Assembly (NCBI GenBank): GCA_030665535.1
Contig: DAOUZU010000008.1
Coordinates: 1 to 17,541 of the forward strand
DNA: 17,541 bases
From: Dehalococcoidia bacterium
GTDB lineage: Bacteria; Chloroflexota; Dehalococcoidia; Dehalococcoidales; JAUXAE01
Direction: 5' to 3'
Below the pieces are notes generated by a model, which did no database searches, was not told the origin of the DNA, and was given only the letters and a program-made list of their open reading frames with translations. This document shows positions 7,304 through 14,645 of this stretch, piece after piece. Made by a program: the position numbers and the translations under genes. How positions within the stretch are numbered: position 1 is the stretch's first letter; each line of letters opens with the position of its first letter.

Positions 7304-8411
7304 AGCTCCCCCCGATTTCTTCGAGCGTTTTTAACAGTATATCAGTATCCGCCGACCGTCCGATACTGATGCGAATATAGTTGCGCAGGAGGGGCTGGTC
7401 AAAGTAACGCACCAGTATGCCCCGGCCCTCCAGCTCCCGCTGTAGCTCTTTGGCGCTGCCCTTCGCCACGGCGCAGAGGATGAAGTTGGCCTGCGAACGG
7501 TAAGGCCTCAGCCAGCCGAGCTTTTCAAGCCCCGTAAAGAGCCGCTGCCTCTCCGCGATGATGGCTTTGACATTGGCCATCAGGTAGTCAATGTCTTTGA
7601 GTGTTTCCCTCACCGCCACCATAGCGGCGGCGTTTACGCAGTAAGGCTCTTTTATGCTCATCAGATAGTCGGCGATTTTGGGCGGGAAAAGCCCGTAGCC
7701 GATGCGCAGCCCGGCCAGCCCGGCCCACTTGGAGAAGGTGCGCAGCACCATCAGGTTGGGGTACTTGTCCATAAGGGGCGCCACCGTATGGCCGATGAAC
7801 TCGTAATAAGCCTCATCCACCAATACGGGCACGCCTGTATCCAGCATTTCCAGTATGTTCCCGCGGGGCGTAACGGTGCCGGTGGGGTTGTTGGGCGTGG
7901 CCAGGAATATAAGTTTAGTCCGGGCGGTTATGGCCTTCTTGACGGCGTCAAGCCTGACGGCGAAGTTATCATCCCGTGGTACCTCAACCAGTTTACCGCC
8001 GTTGAGTTCTGTGAAAAAGCGAAACATAGCGAAAGTGGGCGGGCAGTTTATCACCTCGTCCCCCGGCGCCACGAAAAGCCTGATTAAGAGGTCAATAAGC
8101 TGGTCGCTACCGGCAGCGGCGATTATTTGCTCCGCGCTGACACCGGTATACCCGGCCAATAGCTCCTTAAGCTCCGACTGGCTGGCATCCGGGTAGACGC
8201 TGAAACCGGCATAGGCGGCCAGGGCCTCGTTCACCCGGGGCGAGCAGCCGTAGGGGTTCTCGTTGGCGTCCAGCTTGACGATGCCGCCCGGCGGCGCCTT
8301 CACCCGGCCGGCAAGTGTCTCCGGGGATTTACTTGCGGCGTAGCCACTAAAACCGGCCAGGTCTGGCCGTATGAGCCTCTCTATGCCACTGTCTGAACCG
8401 GCAGGCGTCAC
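7293..8411 (-). CDS. hisC: Histidinol-phosphate aminotransferase
   Basis: HisC is a PLP enzyme transferring an amino group from glutamate to imidazoleacetol phosphate. The 372-aa protein shows VKLDANENPYGCSP (residues 45-58), AAAGSDQLIDLL for cofactor phosphate binding, FLATPNNPTGTV, VLVDEAYYEF with the Asp that contacts the PLP ring nitrogen, the Schiff-base Lys228 in RTFSKWAGLAGLRIGYG, and a C-terminal YIRISIG strand. This is the fold-type I class II aminotransferase layout. The start is GTG 8411, overlapping the hisD stop by 4 nt (GTGA), with a G-rich Shine-Dalgarno just upstream inside hisD. A broader aromatic aminotransferase activity is possible for this family, but the operon argues for histidine. 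Confidence 0.95.
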   Translation of the reverse strand: MTPAGSDSGIERLIRPDLAGFSGYAASKSPETLAGRVKAPPGGIVKLDANENPYGCSPRVNEALAAYAGFSVYPDASQSELKELLAGYTGVSAEQIIAAAGSDQLIDLLIRLFVAPGDEVINCPPTFAMFRFFTELNGGKLVEVPRDDNFAVRLDAVKKAITARTKLIFLATPNNPTGTVTPRGNILEMLDTGVPVLVDEAYYEFIGHTVAPLMDKYPNLMVLRTFSKWAGLAGLRIGYGLFPPKIADYLMSIKEPYCVNAAAMVAVRETLKDIDYLMANVKAIIAERQRLFTGLEKLGWLRPYRSQANFILCAVAKGSAKELQRELEGRGILVRYFDQPLLRNYIRISIGRSADTDILLKTLEEIGGSYGQ

Positions 8412-9748
8412 TTGTTCCCCCGCTTAGCATCCGCCAGGCGTATCTCCACCGCCCGTGCGTGGGCCTCCAGGCCTTCGGCCCTGGCTATTACCGCCGCAGA
8501 TGGCCCCAGTCCTTTTATAGAGGCTTCATCCACGCTGACGACATCAATAAATTTTATAAAGTCATTCACACTCAGCGGCGAGCCGAAGCGGGCCGTGCCG
8601 CCGGTGGGCAGAGCGTGGCTGGGGCCGTCGACATAGTCGCCCATAACTACCGTGGCCCTGGGTCCGGTGACGATGCAGCCGGCGTTTTTTATCTTATCAA
8701 TATAAGAATCCGGATTTTCAACCAACAGGCAGAGGTGCTCTGGGGCGTAGCTGTTGGCCAGGTCAACGGCCTCATCCAGGCTGGCTACCACGGCTATGAA
8801 ACCGTTATCGGCCAGCGACATCTGGATGACGGCCTGGCGCGGCAGGTCTTTGGCCAGCCGCTCAACCTCGGCAGCAACCCTTGCCGCCAGCGCCGCCGAG
8901 TTCGTTATCATAATCGGCGCCGCCAGTACGTCGTGCTCCGCCTGGGCCACAAGCTCACTGGCGCAGTAGCTAGCGTTGGCTGTCTCGTCGGCGATTAATA
9001 TCACCTCGCTGGGCCCTTTGAGACCGTCTATGTCCACCACGCCGTAGACCATCTTCTTGGCCACGGTAACGAATATATTGCCGGGGCCGCATATCTTATC
9101 CACCCGGGGCACGCTCTCCGTACCGTAGGCCAGGGCGGCCACCGCCTCGGCGCCGCCGATAGCGAAGACCCTGTCCACGCCGGCGATAGCGGCGGCGGCC
9201 AGCGTCGGCGCCGGCACCACCCCCCCCGGCCCCAGCGGCGTGGCTATAATGACCTCTTCCACCCCTGCCACCCGGGCCGGTATGGCCGTCATCAACACCG
9301 TGGACGGGTAGAAGGCGGTGCCGCCAGGGGCATATATGCCAACCCTCTGCAGCGTCCTTACCAGCTGACGTCCGCCCATTTTGGCCACGCCTTCCCAGAT
9401 AGCGTCTTTCTGCTTTATGTGGAAATCCTCTATCCGCCCGGCGGCCAGTTTAAGTGCCGCCAGCAGCCCCGGATCTATCTCCCCGCAGGCGTTTTCCAAC
9501 TGCCCTGCGGCCACCTCCAGCGGGGCAGCCTCTTCGAGGGTAATATCAAACTTGAGGGTATACTCACGCACGGCTTCATCGCCCCGGCTGGCCACGTTGT
9601 AGATCATCTCGGCCACCGTCCCTTCAAGGTCGTCTATCTCGTAGCGGTCAGCCACCGACTGTCGTAGCTGCGGCGTGATATTAAGAGCGTACAGAATCTG
9701 CCGTGAGAGCAGCTTACCGGCAGACTCAAAACCTTCTACTATCTTCAA
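8408..9748 (-). CDS. hisD: Histidinol dehydrogenase
   Basis: HisD oxidises histidinol to histidine in two NAD-dependent steps with a catalytic zinc. The 446-aa protein has the family blocks VGIYAPGGTAFYPSTVLM (residues 137-154), IGGAEAVAALAYGTE, CGPGNIFVTVAK, GPSEVILIAD, and QAEHD with zinc ligands Gln269 and His272. The catalytic pair Glu337-His338 is in APEHL. GDYVDGPSHALPTGGTAR supplies Asp371, and the C-terminal EAHARAVEIRL supplies His430. The residues before GPSE are GLK rather than the more usual A-rich form, a minor variation. The start is TTG 9748, two bases past the hisG stop, with GGAGG at 9759-9755 at good spacing. The tight coupling hisG-hisD-hisC indicates one transcript. Confidence 0.96.
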   Translation of the reverse strand: MKIVEGFESAGKLLSRQILYALNITPQLRQSVADRYEIDDLEGTVAEMIYNVASRGDEAVREYTLKFDITLEEAAPLEVAAGQLENACGEIDPGLLAALKLAAGRIEDFHIKQKDAIWEGVAKMGGRQLVRTLQRVGIYAPGGTAFYPSTVLMTAIPARVAGVEEVIIATPLGPGGVVPAPTLAAAAIAGVDRVFAIGGAEAVAALAYGTESVPRVDKICGPGNIFVTVAKKMVYGVVDIDGLKGPSEVILIADETANASYCASELVAQAEHDVLAAPIMITNSAALAARVAAEVERLAKDLPRQAVIQMSLADNGFIAVVASLDEAVDLANSYAPEHLCLLVENPDSYIDKIKNAGCIVTGPRATVVMGDYVDGPSHALPTGGTARFGSPLSVNDFIKFIDVVSVDEASIKGLGPSAAVIARAEGLEAHARAVEIRLADAKRGNK

Positions 9749-9749
9749 T

Positions 9750-11150
9750 TCAGGCCTCCACAGCCTTCTTCAGTAAAGCGGTTATCTTTTTAATACGACT
9801 GTTCCTGGCCGCTTTGGCGATGCTGGCCGTGTTGGCCACCAGGCAGGCTGTCGACTCGAACAGCTTGTCAATAATCTTCAGGTTGTGCCGGGCGATGGTG
9901 CCGCCGGTCTCCGTGTTTTCTATTAATAGGTCGGCATCCTCCGGCAGGAAGGCCTCGGTAGCCCCCCAGGTGGGAATCACCCGGTAGTCGCCCAGGTGGT
10001 TGACGCGGGCGTAGTGGTCGGCGATGTTGATATACTCCGAAGCCACCCTAATGCACTTCCCCCGGTAAAGATCGGCCAGACCCTCGGCGCTGTCAGCGGC
10101 TACATCCTGGCTGACCACGGCCACCACCCTCACCCAGCCGTACTTCAGGTCTAAAAGCTGCGTGACCGGGCTTTGGGGGAACTGGTGGTGGTGCTCGGCC
10201 AGCCAGTCCCGACCGGTTATGGCCAGGTCAAAATTGCCGTTGGCCACCTGTAACGGCATATCCTGCGGTCGGATTACCTTAACCGCTACCCCCTCCATGC
10301 CAATCTCAGGCCGGCGGTTGCCCTCCGCCGACGGGTAATCGCTGATTTTAATACCGGCCTTGTCCAGTATACCGCGCACATGCCGCTGCTGGTGGCCATC
10401 GGGCAGGGCCAGCTTCAAATCTTCCGCCGGCATACCGGGCACAATGCGGGCCACCCCTCCCCTATCTTCGACAGCCGCCGGCGGCTCATCTGCCGGCGGC
10501 AGGCTGCCGCCTATAGAGGCCACCACCTCCGCCAAATCTTTATCCTTAATGCTATCACTGTTGGCGATAAGATATGCCTTGAAATCCAGCAGCCGGCTTA
10601 TCGGCCTCAGTCCCCGCTCCAGCAACTCCTCCTGGGTGCGGCGCGGCAACACCACCAGCTCGGCGCTGTCTGGCGGATAGGCCTCAGCCGCTCCCCACAG
10701 GGGGAAGATGCTGAAACACCTCAGCCTGAGCCGTGCGGCCAGGGATTCGGCCAGGTTGGGGTACTCACTGGCGATACGAACGCCATTCCTGCCGGCGGCA
10801 AGCTCGGCCAGGTTTGCCGCACCGCCAGTGGCGGATACGGCCGTAAACAGGGCCCCTTGGCCGTAGTCCAGGTTCTTGAGCTTCACCAGGGCGCTGGAGC
10901 GGTACTTGGCCAGAAGTTCCTCTATCCAGTCCAGCCCACAGACGCCCAGGTCGTAGTTGCCCGCCGCCACCTGGACGGGTATGTCCTTTTCGTGAAATAT
11001 CTTGGCCGCTAAGGCTGGGAACCTGGTTGACTTGAGGCGATAGATACAGGCATTCACGTGATAGCCGTCAATCCCCCAACCCGCCGCTTCCAGCATGGCC
11101 GCCGTCTGGGCCATCAGGCGGCCCTTAGGTAGGGCTATCTTCAGCGACAA
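9750..11150 (-). CDS. hisG: Tandem two-domain ATP phosphoribosyltransferase (double short-form HisG)
   Basis: HisG joins ATP and PRPP to give phosphoribosyl-ATP and PPi, the first committed step of histidine synthesis. This protein is 466 aa, about twice the short form (about 210 aa), and has no ACT-like HisG_C domain. It is two HisG units: residues 3-215 and 245-445, with a Pro/Ala/Gly-rich linker at 216-243 (about 10505-10422). Unit 1 has IALPKGRL (5-12), DIPVQVAAGNYDLGVCGLDW (56-75) and VRIASEYPN, but its PRPP-loop region reads LVVLPRRTQEELLERGL. Unit 2 starts LALPDGHQQRHV without the KGRL motif, but has IRPQDMPLQVANGNFDLAITG, RVASEYINIADHY and an intact-looking loop ENTETGGTIARHNL. In the block 124-167 versus 367-410, 18 of 44 positions are identical without gaps. 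TTG 11150 follows a seven-G run after 4 nt and overlaps the hisZ end. Family certain; fusion seen directly; division of labour inferred. Confidence 0.9.
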   Translation of the reverse strand: MSLKIALPKGRLMAQTAAMLEAAGWGIDGYHVNACIYRLKSTRFPALAAKIFHEKDIPVQVAAGNYDLGVCGLDWIEELLAKYRSSALVKLKNLDYGQGALFTAVSATGGAANLAELAAGRNGVRIASEYPNLAESLAARLRLRCFSIFPLWGAAEAYPPDSAELVVLPRRTQEELLERGLRPISRLLDFKAYLIANSDSIKDKDLAEVVASIGGSLPPADEPPAAVEDRGGVARIVPGMPAEDLKLALPDGHQQRHVRGILDKAGIKISDYPSAEGNRRPEIGMEGVAVKVIRPQDMPLQVANGNFDLAITGRDWLAEHHHQFPQSPVTQLLDLKYGWVRVVAVVSQDVAADSAEGLADLYRGKCIRVASEYINIADHYARVNHLGDYRVIPTWGATEAFLPEDADLLIENTETGGTIARHNLKIIDKLFESTACLVANTASIAKAARNSRIKKITALLKKAVEA

Positions 11151-12363
11151 TGTTCCCCCCCAGTTGCACCAGCACCTCCGTCGGCGTGCGGCAGGTTGTT
11201 TTCTTCCCACCGGCCACGTTGGTCAGGACAAAACCGGCCTTGTCGGCAGCGATGTCCAGCGTCCAGGCGTAGCCGCCGCCAGCGGCGCCGAAGCAGGCGG
11301 TGAAGCCGCTCTCACGAAGCTGCCCGGCGATGACAAAGGCGGCTCCGGCTGCCCCCGGCTTGTGACGAATCAGTATCCCGGCGTCTGCCGGCTTATCTGT
11401 ATCTATCAGCTCCATCAGGCGCCCCATATAGAGGGCAAAGCCGGCTGCCGGCGTTTCCCGGCCGCCCATCTGCGGGACAAGGGCATCATAACGGCCGCCG
11501 CCGCCGACATTCGTTTCACCGCTGAAGAGGTGATATATCATACCGGTGTAGTACTCAAAGCCCCGCCCTGAGGCCAGGTTTATCTGGTAGTTCACGCCGA
11601 GCTCATCCAGCAGCTCAATAGTGGCTATGAAGTCCGCCAGGGGCTTATCCAGCCGGGCGGCGTCGCCCACCATAGCCCCGATGTTCTTCAGAAAACCGCT
11701 TGATTTACCCTTCATATCCAGCACCAGGGCCAGCGTCTTCACCAGCTCCGGTTTGTCCGGCTTGAGCTTTTCGAGCACATCGGGGTCACCGTCCAGGAGC
11801 TGGTCAAATATGCGATCCTGCTCACCGTGGCTCAGTTCCAGGCCGGCCAATAGCGCCTGGATGATGCCGGCGTGGGAAAGCCTGACCTCCACCCCGTTAA
11901 GCCCCAGGCCAGAGAGCACTTCCAGCGACAGGGTGATAAGCTCCACGTTGGCCGCCGCCGTATTTGCGCCGATGAGTTCGGCGGCGCACTGCCACCGTTC
12001 CCGCGCCTTGACGCCAGTCTCCTCAAAGATAAAGGTGTTGACCACGTAGGAGTACCGGGCCGCCACTTCCTTGGGGGGGCTGTCAATGTACATACGGGCT
12101 ATGGGAATCGTCCCGTCCGGCCGGAGCACCACCCTTTGGCCGCTCCAGCCGTCCCAGTCCAGGAAGGAGTAGACGCGGTTCAGCATACCCGGCGTCAGCG
12201 TGCCGGCAGCGGTAAACAGGTTCAGGTATTCCAGGGTGGGCGTCCTCACCTCCTGGTAGCCCCATTTCGCGGTCGTCTCTCTGAAGGCGTCCTCAATAGC
12301 GCGGAAGCGGGCCATCTCCCCGGGGGAGAGGTCACGGCAGCCCTTGCATTTTTCCAGGCTCAT
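11125..12363 (-). CDS. hisZ: ATP phosphoribosyltransferase regulatory subunit (HisZ)
   Basis: HisZ is a catalytically dead class II histidyl-tRNA synthetase relative that forms a complex with short-form HisG and mediates activation and histidine feedback. The 412-aa protein keeps the synthetase fold: a motif-2-like LRPDGTIPIARM (residues 80-91), SGRGFEYYTGMIYH (265-278), VGGGGRYDALVPQMGG, and a motif-3-like AAGFALYMGRL. True HisRS has RPEGT and then an FR-x-ERPQ-x-GR run. Here these read RPDGT and TFIFEETGVKARERW, so the tRNA/aminoacylation residues are altered. That, plus its position just upstream of hisG, supports HisZ over HisS. About 90 residues follow motif 3. ATG 12363 has a strong GAGGAGG Shine-Dalgarno a few bases upstream, and the gene overlaps the hisG start by 26 nt. 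It is the first gene of the his operon. Confidence 0.88.
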   Translation of the reverse strand: MSLEKCKGCRDLSPGEMARFRAIEDAFRETTAKWGYQEVRTPTLEYLNLFTAAGTLTPGMLNRVYSFLDWDGWSGQRVVLRPDGTIPIARMYIDSPPKEVAARYSYVVNTFIFEETGVKARERWQCAAELIGANTAAANVELITLSLEVLSGLGLNGVEVRLSHAGIIQALLAGLELSHGEQDRIFDQLLDGDPDVLEKLKPDKPELVKTLALVLDMKGKSSGFLKNIGAMVGDAARLDKPLADFIATIELLDELGVNYQINLASGRGFEYYTGMIYHLFSGETNVGGGGRYDALVPQMGGRETPAAGFALYMGRLMELIDTDKPADAGILIRHKPGAAGAAFVIAGQLRESGFTACFGAAGGGYAWTLDIAADKAGFVLTNVAGGKKTTCRTPTEVLVQLGGNIVAEDSPT

Positions 12364-12390
12364 AGTCCTCCTCGCTCAATCTGCCCGTGA

Positions 12391-12420
12391 ATTCTACACT
12401 ACACGGCTAAGGCTAATCAA
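12391..12420 (-). promoter_or_regulatory. Candidate promoter of the hisZGDCB operon
   Basis: On the minus strand, TTGATT (12420-12415) and TAGAAT (12396-12391) are separated by 18 bp, placing transcription start near 12384, about 20 nt before the hisZ ATG. The short leader leaves no room for a T-box or a leader-peptide attenuator, so control is more likely at the enzyme level through HisZ/HisG. Confidence 0.5.
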
Positions 12421-12433
12421 CCTGAGACGCTGA

Positions 12434-12462
12434 TTGCAACAGGCAGGCAATAGGCATATACT
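12434..12462 (+). promoter_or_regulatory. Candidate promoter of the nfeD-slipin operon
   Basis: TTGCAA (12434-12439), a 17-bp spacer and TATACT (12457-12462) form a good sigma70-type match. The start would be near 12469, about 25 nt before the chosen nfeD ATG. It also argues against an in-frame start at TTG 12434, which lies inside the promoter. Confidence 0.55.
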
Positions 12463-12493
12463 GTCCCTACTTCAACCGCCCGCAGAGATTGTT

Positions 12494-13798
12494 ATGTTAA
12501 GAATATTGCGCCTCCTGGTGCTGCTGGCACTGGTGTTAGCCGCCCTGGCCCCGAATCCCGGCCGGGCGGACAGCCACGAGGTGGCCGTCCTCACCGTTAA
12601 CGGCACCATCACCCCGGTGCTGGCCGACTACATAGAGCGCGGTATAGACGAGGCCGAAGCCAACAATGCCACCGCCGTCATCGTCCAATTGGACACCCCC
12701 GGCGGGCTTGACACCACCATGCGGGATATAGTGCAGCTTTTTGACGGGACCGCGCTGCCGGTGGTGGTCTACGTTACCCCCGGGGCGCGGGCGGCCTCTG
12801 CCGGTTACTTCATCACCAGCGCCGCAGATGTGGCCGCCATGGCCCCGGACACGGCCATCGGAGCCGCCACCCCCGTATCCCTGAGCGAGGGCGGCGAGCA
12901 GGAGCTCTCCGACGAGCTTAAGGCCAAGATTCTGAACGACGCCATCGCCTATGCCCGGGCCATCGCCGAGGCTCACGGGCGCAACGTGGACTGGGCCGAG
13001 GAGGCCGTCCGGCACGGTGCTTCCATAGCCGCCAGCGAGGCCCTTGAGCTTGGCGTGATAGATCTTATCGCCACCAGCCTGCCCGACCTCATCACCCAGC
13101 TTGACGGCCTGCAGGTAACCAAGATTGACGGCAGCACCTACACTATAAGGACAAGTACGGCGGACATCAGGGAAATCAACATGACCACCTTAGAGGGCTT
13201 CCTGCTGGCCATCAGCGACCCCAACATAGCCTTCCTGCTGCTCAGCCTTGCTACCCTGGGGCTGACGATTGAGATATTGAACCCCGGCCTTATCTTCCCC
13301 GGTACCGTCGGCGCCATATCCGGCCTGCTGGCATTCTATTCGTTGGGCGTGCTGCCGGTAGACCTGACTGGTATACTATTCATAGTGCTGGCCTTCGCCC
13401 TTTTTGTGGCCGAGGTCTTCACGCCTACCTTCGGCTTGCTTACCGCCGGCGGCCTGGGGTCTTTAATATTCGGTTCCATTATTCTATTTCAGGGAGGAGG
13501 ACCACTGTTTGAAGTGAATATCTGGCTAGTAATTACCGTTGCCGTTATCATCGCCGCCTTCTTCGCCTTCGTCATCAACCGGGTGATTGCCGCCCACCGC
13601 CGCCAGGCGACCACCGGCCGCGAGGAGCTTATCGGCAAGACGGCCACTGTCAGGACATCCCTCGAACCGGAGGGCACCGTCTTCCACGAGGGTGAAATAT
13701 GGCAGGCGGAGCTTGACGAGGGCCGCGCCGCACCCGGCGAGGAGGTCGTCATCGCCAGGGCCGAGGGCCTGAAGCTCTATGTAACCAGGAAAAAATAA
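12494..13798 (+). CDS. NfeD family membrane-bound ClpP-class serine protease
   Basis: Long-form NfeD proteins pair an outward-facing serine protease with a membrane region and a cytoplasmic OB-fold domain, and partner with SPFH/slipin proteins. The 434-aa protein has a signal peptide (residues 1-25, ending GRADS) and a ClpP-like domain (about 28-205) with QLDTPGGLDTTMRDIV and the GARAASAG box holding the probable nucleophile Ser102. The likely dyad lysine is Lys145 (or Lys143) in ELKAKILNDAIAYAR. Four to five hydrophobic spans lie between about 235 and 360. The C-terminal NfeD OB-fold is at about 375-434 (ELIGKTATVRT to LKLYVTRKK). ATG 12494 is chosen because it starts the signal peptide and lies after the promoter. 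In archaeal homologues this protease cleaves the hydrophobic C-terminus of stomatin. Its slipin partner follows after 10 nt. Confidence 0.92.
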   Translation: MLRILRLLVLLALVLAALAPNPGRADSHEVAVLTVNGTITPVLADYIERGIDEAEANNATAVIVQLDTPGGLDTTMRDIVQLFDGTALPVVVYVTPGARAASAGYFITSAADVAAMAPDTAIGAATPVSLSEGGEQELSDELKAKILNDAIAYARAIAEAHGRNVDWAEEAVRHGASIAASEALELGVIDLIATSLPDLITQLDGLQVTKIDGSTYTIRTSTADIREINMTTLEGFLLAISDPNIAFLLLSLATLGLTIEILNPGLIFPGTVGAISGLLAFYSLGVLPVDLTGILFIVLAFALFVAEVFTPTFGLLTAGGLGSLIFGSIILFQGGGPLFEVNIWLVITVAVIIAAFFAFVINRVIAAHRRQATTGREELIGKTATVRTSLEPEGTVFHEGEIWQAELDEGRAAPGEEVVIARAEGLKLYVTRKK

Positions 13799-13808
13799 GG
13801 AGGTAGAT

Positions 13809-14588
13809 ATGTCCGAGGAGACACTGACTAATCTTATTCCATTTATCGTCGTCGCCATCATCGTGCTCATCATCATTTCAATGTCCGTTAAAATCGTCAC
13901 CGAATACGAGCGGGGCGTCATCTTCCGCCTGGGCAGGCTCATCGGCGCCAAGGGGCCAGGCCTGTTTCTGATCATCCCCTTCGTCGACCGTATGGTGAAG
14001 GTAGATCTGCGCGTGGTCACCATGGATGTCCCCCAGCAGGAGGTAATCACCAGGGATAATGTGACCGTGCGCGTCAACGCCGTGGTCTATTTCCGGGTGG
14101 TTGACGCCGAGGCGGCGGTGGTCAAGGTGCTGGACCACATCCGGGCCACCTCCCAGATATCACAGACGACGCTGCGCAACGTGCTCGGCCAGGGTGAGCT
14201 TGACGAGCTGCTAACGCAGCGGGAAAAGCTCAACCAGAGGCTGCAGCAGATAATTGACCAGCATACCGACCCCTGGGGGGTCAAGGTCAGCGTGGTGGAA
14301 ATCAAGGAGGTTGAGCTGGCCGACACCATGAAGCGCTCCATGGCCGCCCAGGCGGAGGCGGAGAGGACACGGCGGGCCAAGATTATCCACGCCGAGGGCG
14401 AGCTCCAGGCCTCGGAGAAGCTGGCCCAGGCGGGCAGTGTTATGGCAAGGGAGCCTATCACTCTACAGCTGCGCTACCTGCAGACCCTTACCGAGATAGC
14501 CACCGAGCGCAACAGCACCCTCATCTTCCCCCTGCCCATAGACCTCATCAGTATGTTCTTGAAAAAGTCTGAGGGTGACTCCAAGTAG
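13809..14588 (+). CDS. Slipin / stomatin-like SPFH domain membrane protein
   Basis: Slipins are membrane-anchored SPFH proteins that oligomerise and organise membrane microdomains; bacterial p-stomatins are found with NfeD. The 259-aa protein has an N-terminal membrane segment (about residues 9-26, Ile/Val-rich). It continues with VTEYERGVIFRLGRLIGAKG and GLFLIIPFVDRMVKVDLR, typical of the SPFH start, and VPQQEVITRDNVTVRVNAVVYFRV. A helical, Ala/Glu-rich region of coiled-coil type follows (AAQAEAERTRRAKIIHAEGE, about 178-200). It ends in a hydrophobic stretch with LIFPLPIDLISMFLKK, the type of C-terminal segment NfeD proteases cut in archaeal systems. AAGGAGGT at 13797-13804 gives a very strong Shine-Dalgarno for ATG 13809. 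Confidence 0.94.
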   Translation: MSEETLTNLIPFIVVAIIVLIIISMSVKIVTEYERGVIFRLGRLIGAKGPGLFLIIPFVDRMVKVDLRVVTMDVPQQEVITRDNVTVRVNAVVYFRVVDAEAAVVKVLDHIRATSQISQTTLRNVLGQGELDELLTQREKLNQRLQQIIDQHTDPWGVKVSVVEIKEVELADTMKRSMAAQAEAERTRRAKIIHAEGELQASEKLAQAGSVMAREPITLQLRYLQTLTEIATERNSTLIFPLPIDLISMFLKKSEGDSK

Positions 14589-14615
14589 GCCAAACAGGAC
14601 AACCGACGGCTACAA

Positions 14616-14641
14616 GGGGAGGGGCAAAACGGCCCCTCCCC
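14616..14641. terminator. Hairpin between the convergent slipin and biotin ligase genes
   Basis: GGGGAGGGGC (14616-14625) and GCCCCTCCCC (14632-14641) pair perfectly over 10 bp with a 6-nt loop. It lies 27 nt after the slipin stop and 5 nt from the birA stop, so it could serve both strands. No U-tract follows on either strand, so it is not a textbook intrinsic terminator. Confidence 0.6.
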
Positions 14642-14645
14642 GCGG

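Noticed and set aside
11125..12363. Annotation as a true histidyl-tRNA synthetase (hisS)
   Set aside because: The RPEGT and FR-x-ERPQ-type residues needed for aminoacylation are altered, and the gene heads a his operon directly before a short-form hisG.
12434..12493. A 20-residue longer NfeD start at TTG 12434
   Set aside because: It would place residues before a clear signal peptide, and the codon overlaps a good -35 element; ATG 12494 fits better.
14616..14641. Reading the GGGGAGGGGC hairpin as a small-RNA gene
   Set aside because: There is no promoter, and its place between two convergent stop codons is explained by transcription termination.
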